Positions 60,287 through 60,306 of a stretch of DNA of 60,306 bases are shown in pieces (positions within the stretch are counted from its first letter, which is position 1; each line of letters starts with the position of its first letter). The notes below the pieces were generated by a model, which did no database searches, was not told where the DNA came from, and was given only the letters and a program-made list of their open reading frames with translations. A program made the translations under genes and the position numbers. Origin of the DNA: Aequorivita soesokkakensis (GTDB lineage: Bacteria; Bacteroidota; Bacteroidia; Flavobacteriales; Flavobacteriaceae); the NCBI RefSeq assembly GCF_001641085.1, contig NZ_LXIE01000028.1:1-60306 (forward strand), read 5' to 3'.

Positions 60287-60306
60287 CTCTGCGTTCTCTG
60301 CGCCTT
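60287..60306. repeat. GCGTTCTCTGCGCC palindrome, copy 4 (cut by window end)
   Basis: CTCTGCGTTCTCTGCGCCTT matches the left arm of copies 1-3. The right arm would lie outside the window. Confidence 0.7.

Overview
The window looks like a chromosomal segment of a Bacteroidota, most probably Flavobacteriaceae, genome. The evidence is low GC content, Bacteroidota-type promoters (TTG ~20 nt TAnnTTTG), a T9SS C-terminal sorting domain, a TonB-receptor-like beta-barrel, GSCFA and DUF6498-type proteins, fused alpha/beta E1 of a 2-oxoacid dehydrogenase, SAM-II-like and S-box riboswitches, and the flavobacterial 'GAGCGCAGTCGA' interspersed repeat. The genus cannot be fixed from sequence alone (Aequorivita-like is a guess). 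No tRNA, rRNA, CRISPR array or transposase gene was seen.

Layout. 1-2.2 kb (minus): rhodanese and a long-form aromatic amino acid hydroxylase. 2.3-4.2 kb: a TetR regulator, probably PaaR-like, then an AT-rich two-gene insert with a uracil-DNA-glycosylase-like fold. 4.3-18.4 kb: an essentially complete phenylacetate (paa) catabolic operon in the order E-A-B-C-D-G-H-I-ypfJ-J-Z-F-Y. It is preceded by a promoter carrying a PaaR-like operator. It is interrupted four times by small four-helix-bundle (S23/IVP family) genes, each bracketed by its own inverted repeats. 18.4-21.8 kb: E2 and fused E1 of a branched-chain-type 2-oxoacid dehydrogenase. 21.8-28.8 kb: a lipoprotein/TPR pair, a TPR-HTH regulator, a 43-aa ORF and a T9SS cargo protein. 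28.8-33.7 kb (minus): membrane and envelope proteins, urocanate hydratase, a GxxExxY gene flanked by palindromes, and DUF5522. 33.8-36.6 kb: GTPases Era and Der. 36.6-42.8 kb: an outer-membrane beta-barrel protein, then a minus-strand TPM/TPM/LemA/MerR/M23 group. 42.9-46.5 kb: alaS and GSCFA. 46.5-51.6 kb: a small-envelope-protein region with a two-component system. 51.7-60.3 kb: an M28 peptidase, then methionine/SAM metabolism (metK, a cystathionine gamma-synthase-type enzyme, homoserine dehydrogenase, OsmC, the homocysteine-methyltransferase part of MetH, and a threonine/serine dehydratase).

Functionally, phenylalanine hydroxylation and phenylacetate degradation lie side by side. PaaABCDE epoxidises phenylacetyl-CoA, PaaG isomerises the epoxide, PaaZ opens the ring, PaaJ/F/H run the beta-oxidation, and PaaI/PaaY are salvage thioesterases. 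The sulfur-amino-acid genes appear to be controlled by three SAM riboswitches: one SAM-II-like on metK (minus) and two S-boxes (plus).

The two most unusual signals are not single genes. (1) Cassettes made of a tiny gene (four-helix bundle or GxxExxY) plus inverted repeats, and matching solo repeat units, are threaded through operons and reach the start codons of the next genes. (2) A 20-bp dyad, close to AATACGGCAATTGCCGTATT, occurs four times between 46.6 and 50.9 kb. Its centre is in each case exactly 31.5 bp upstream of a candidate -7 box, and these four promoters include those of the histidine kinase operon and of its response regulator, so this looks like an autoregulated local regulon. 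One of its promoters reads first into a terminator-like leader that may be a small RNA or attenuator.
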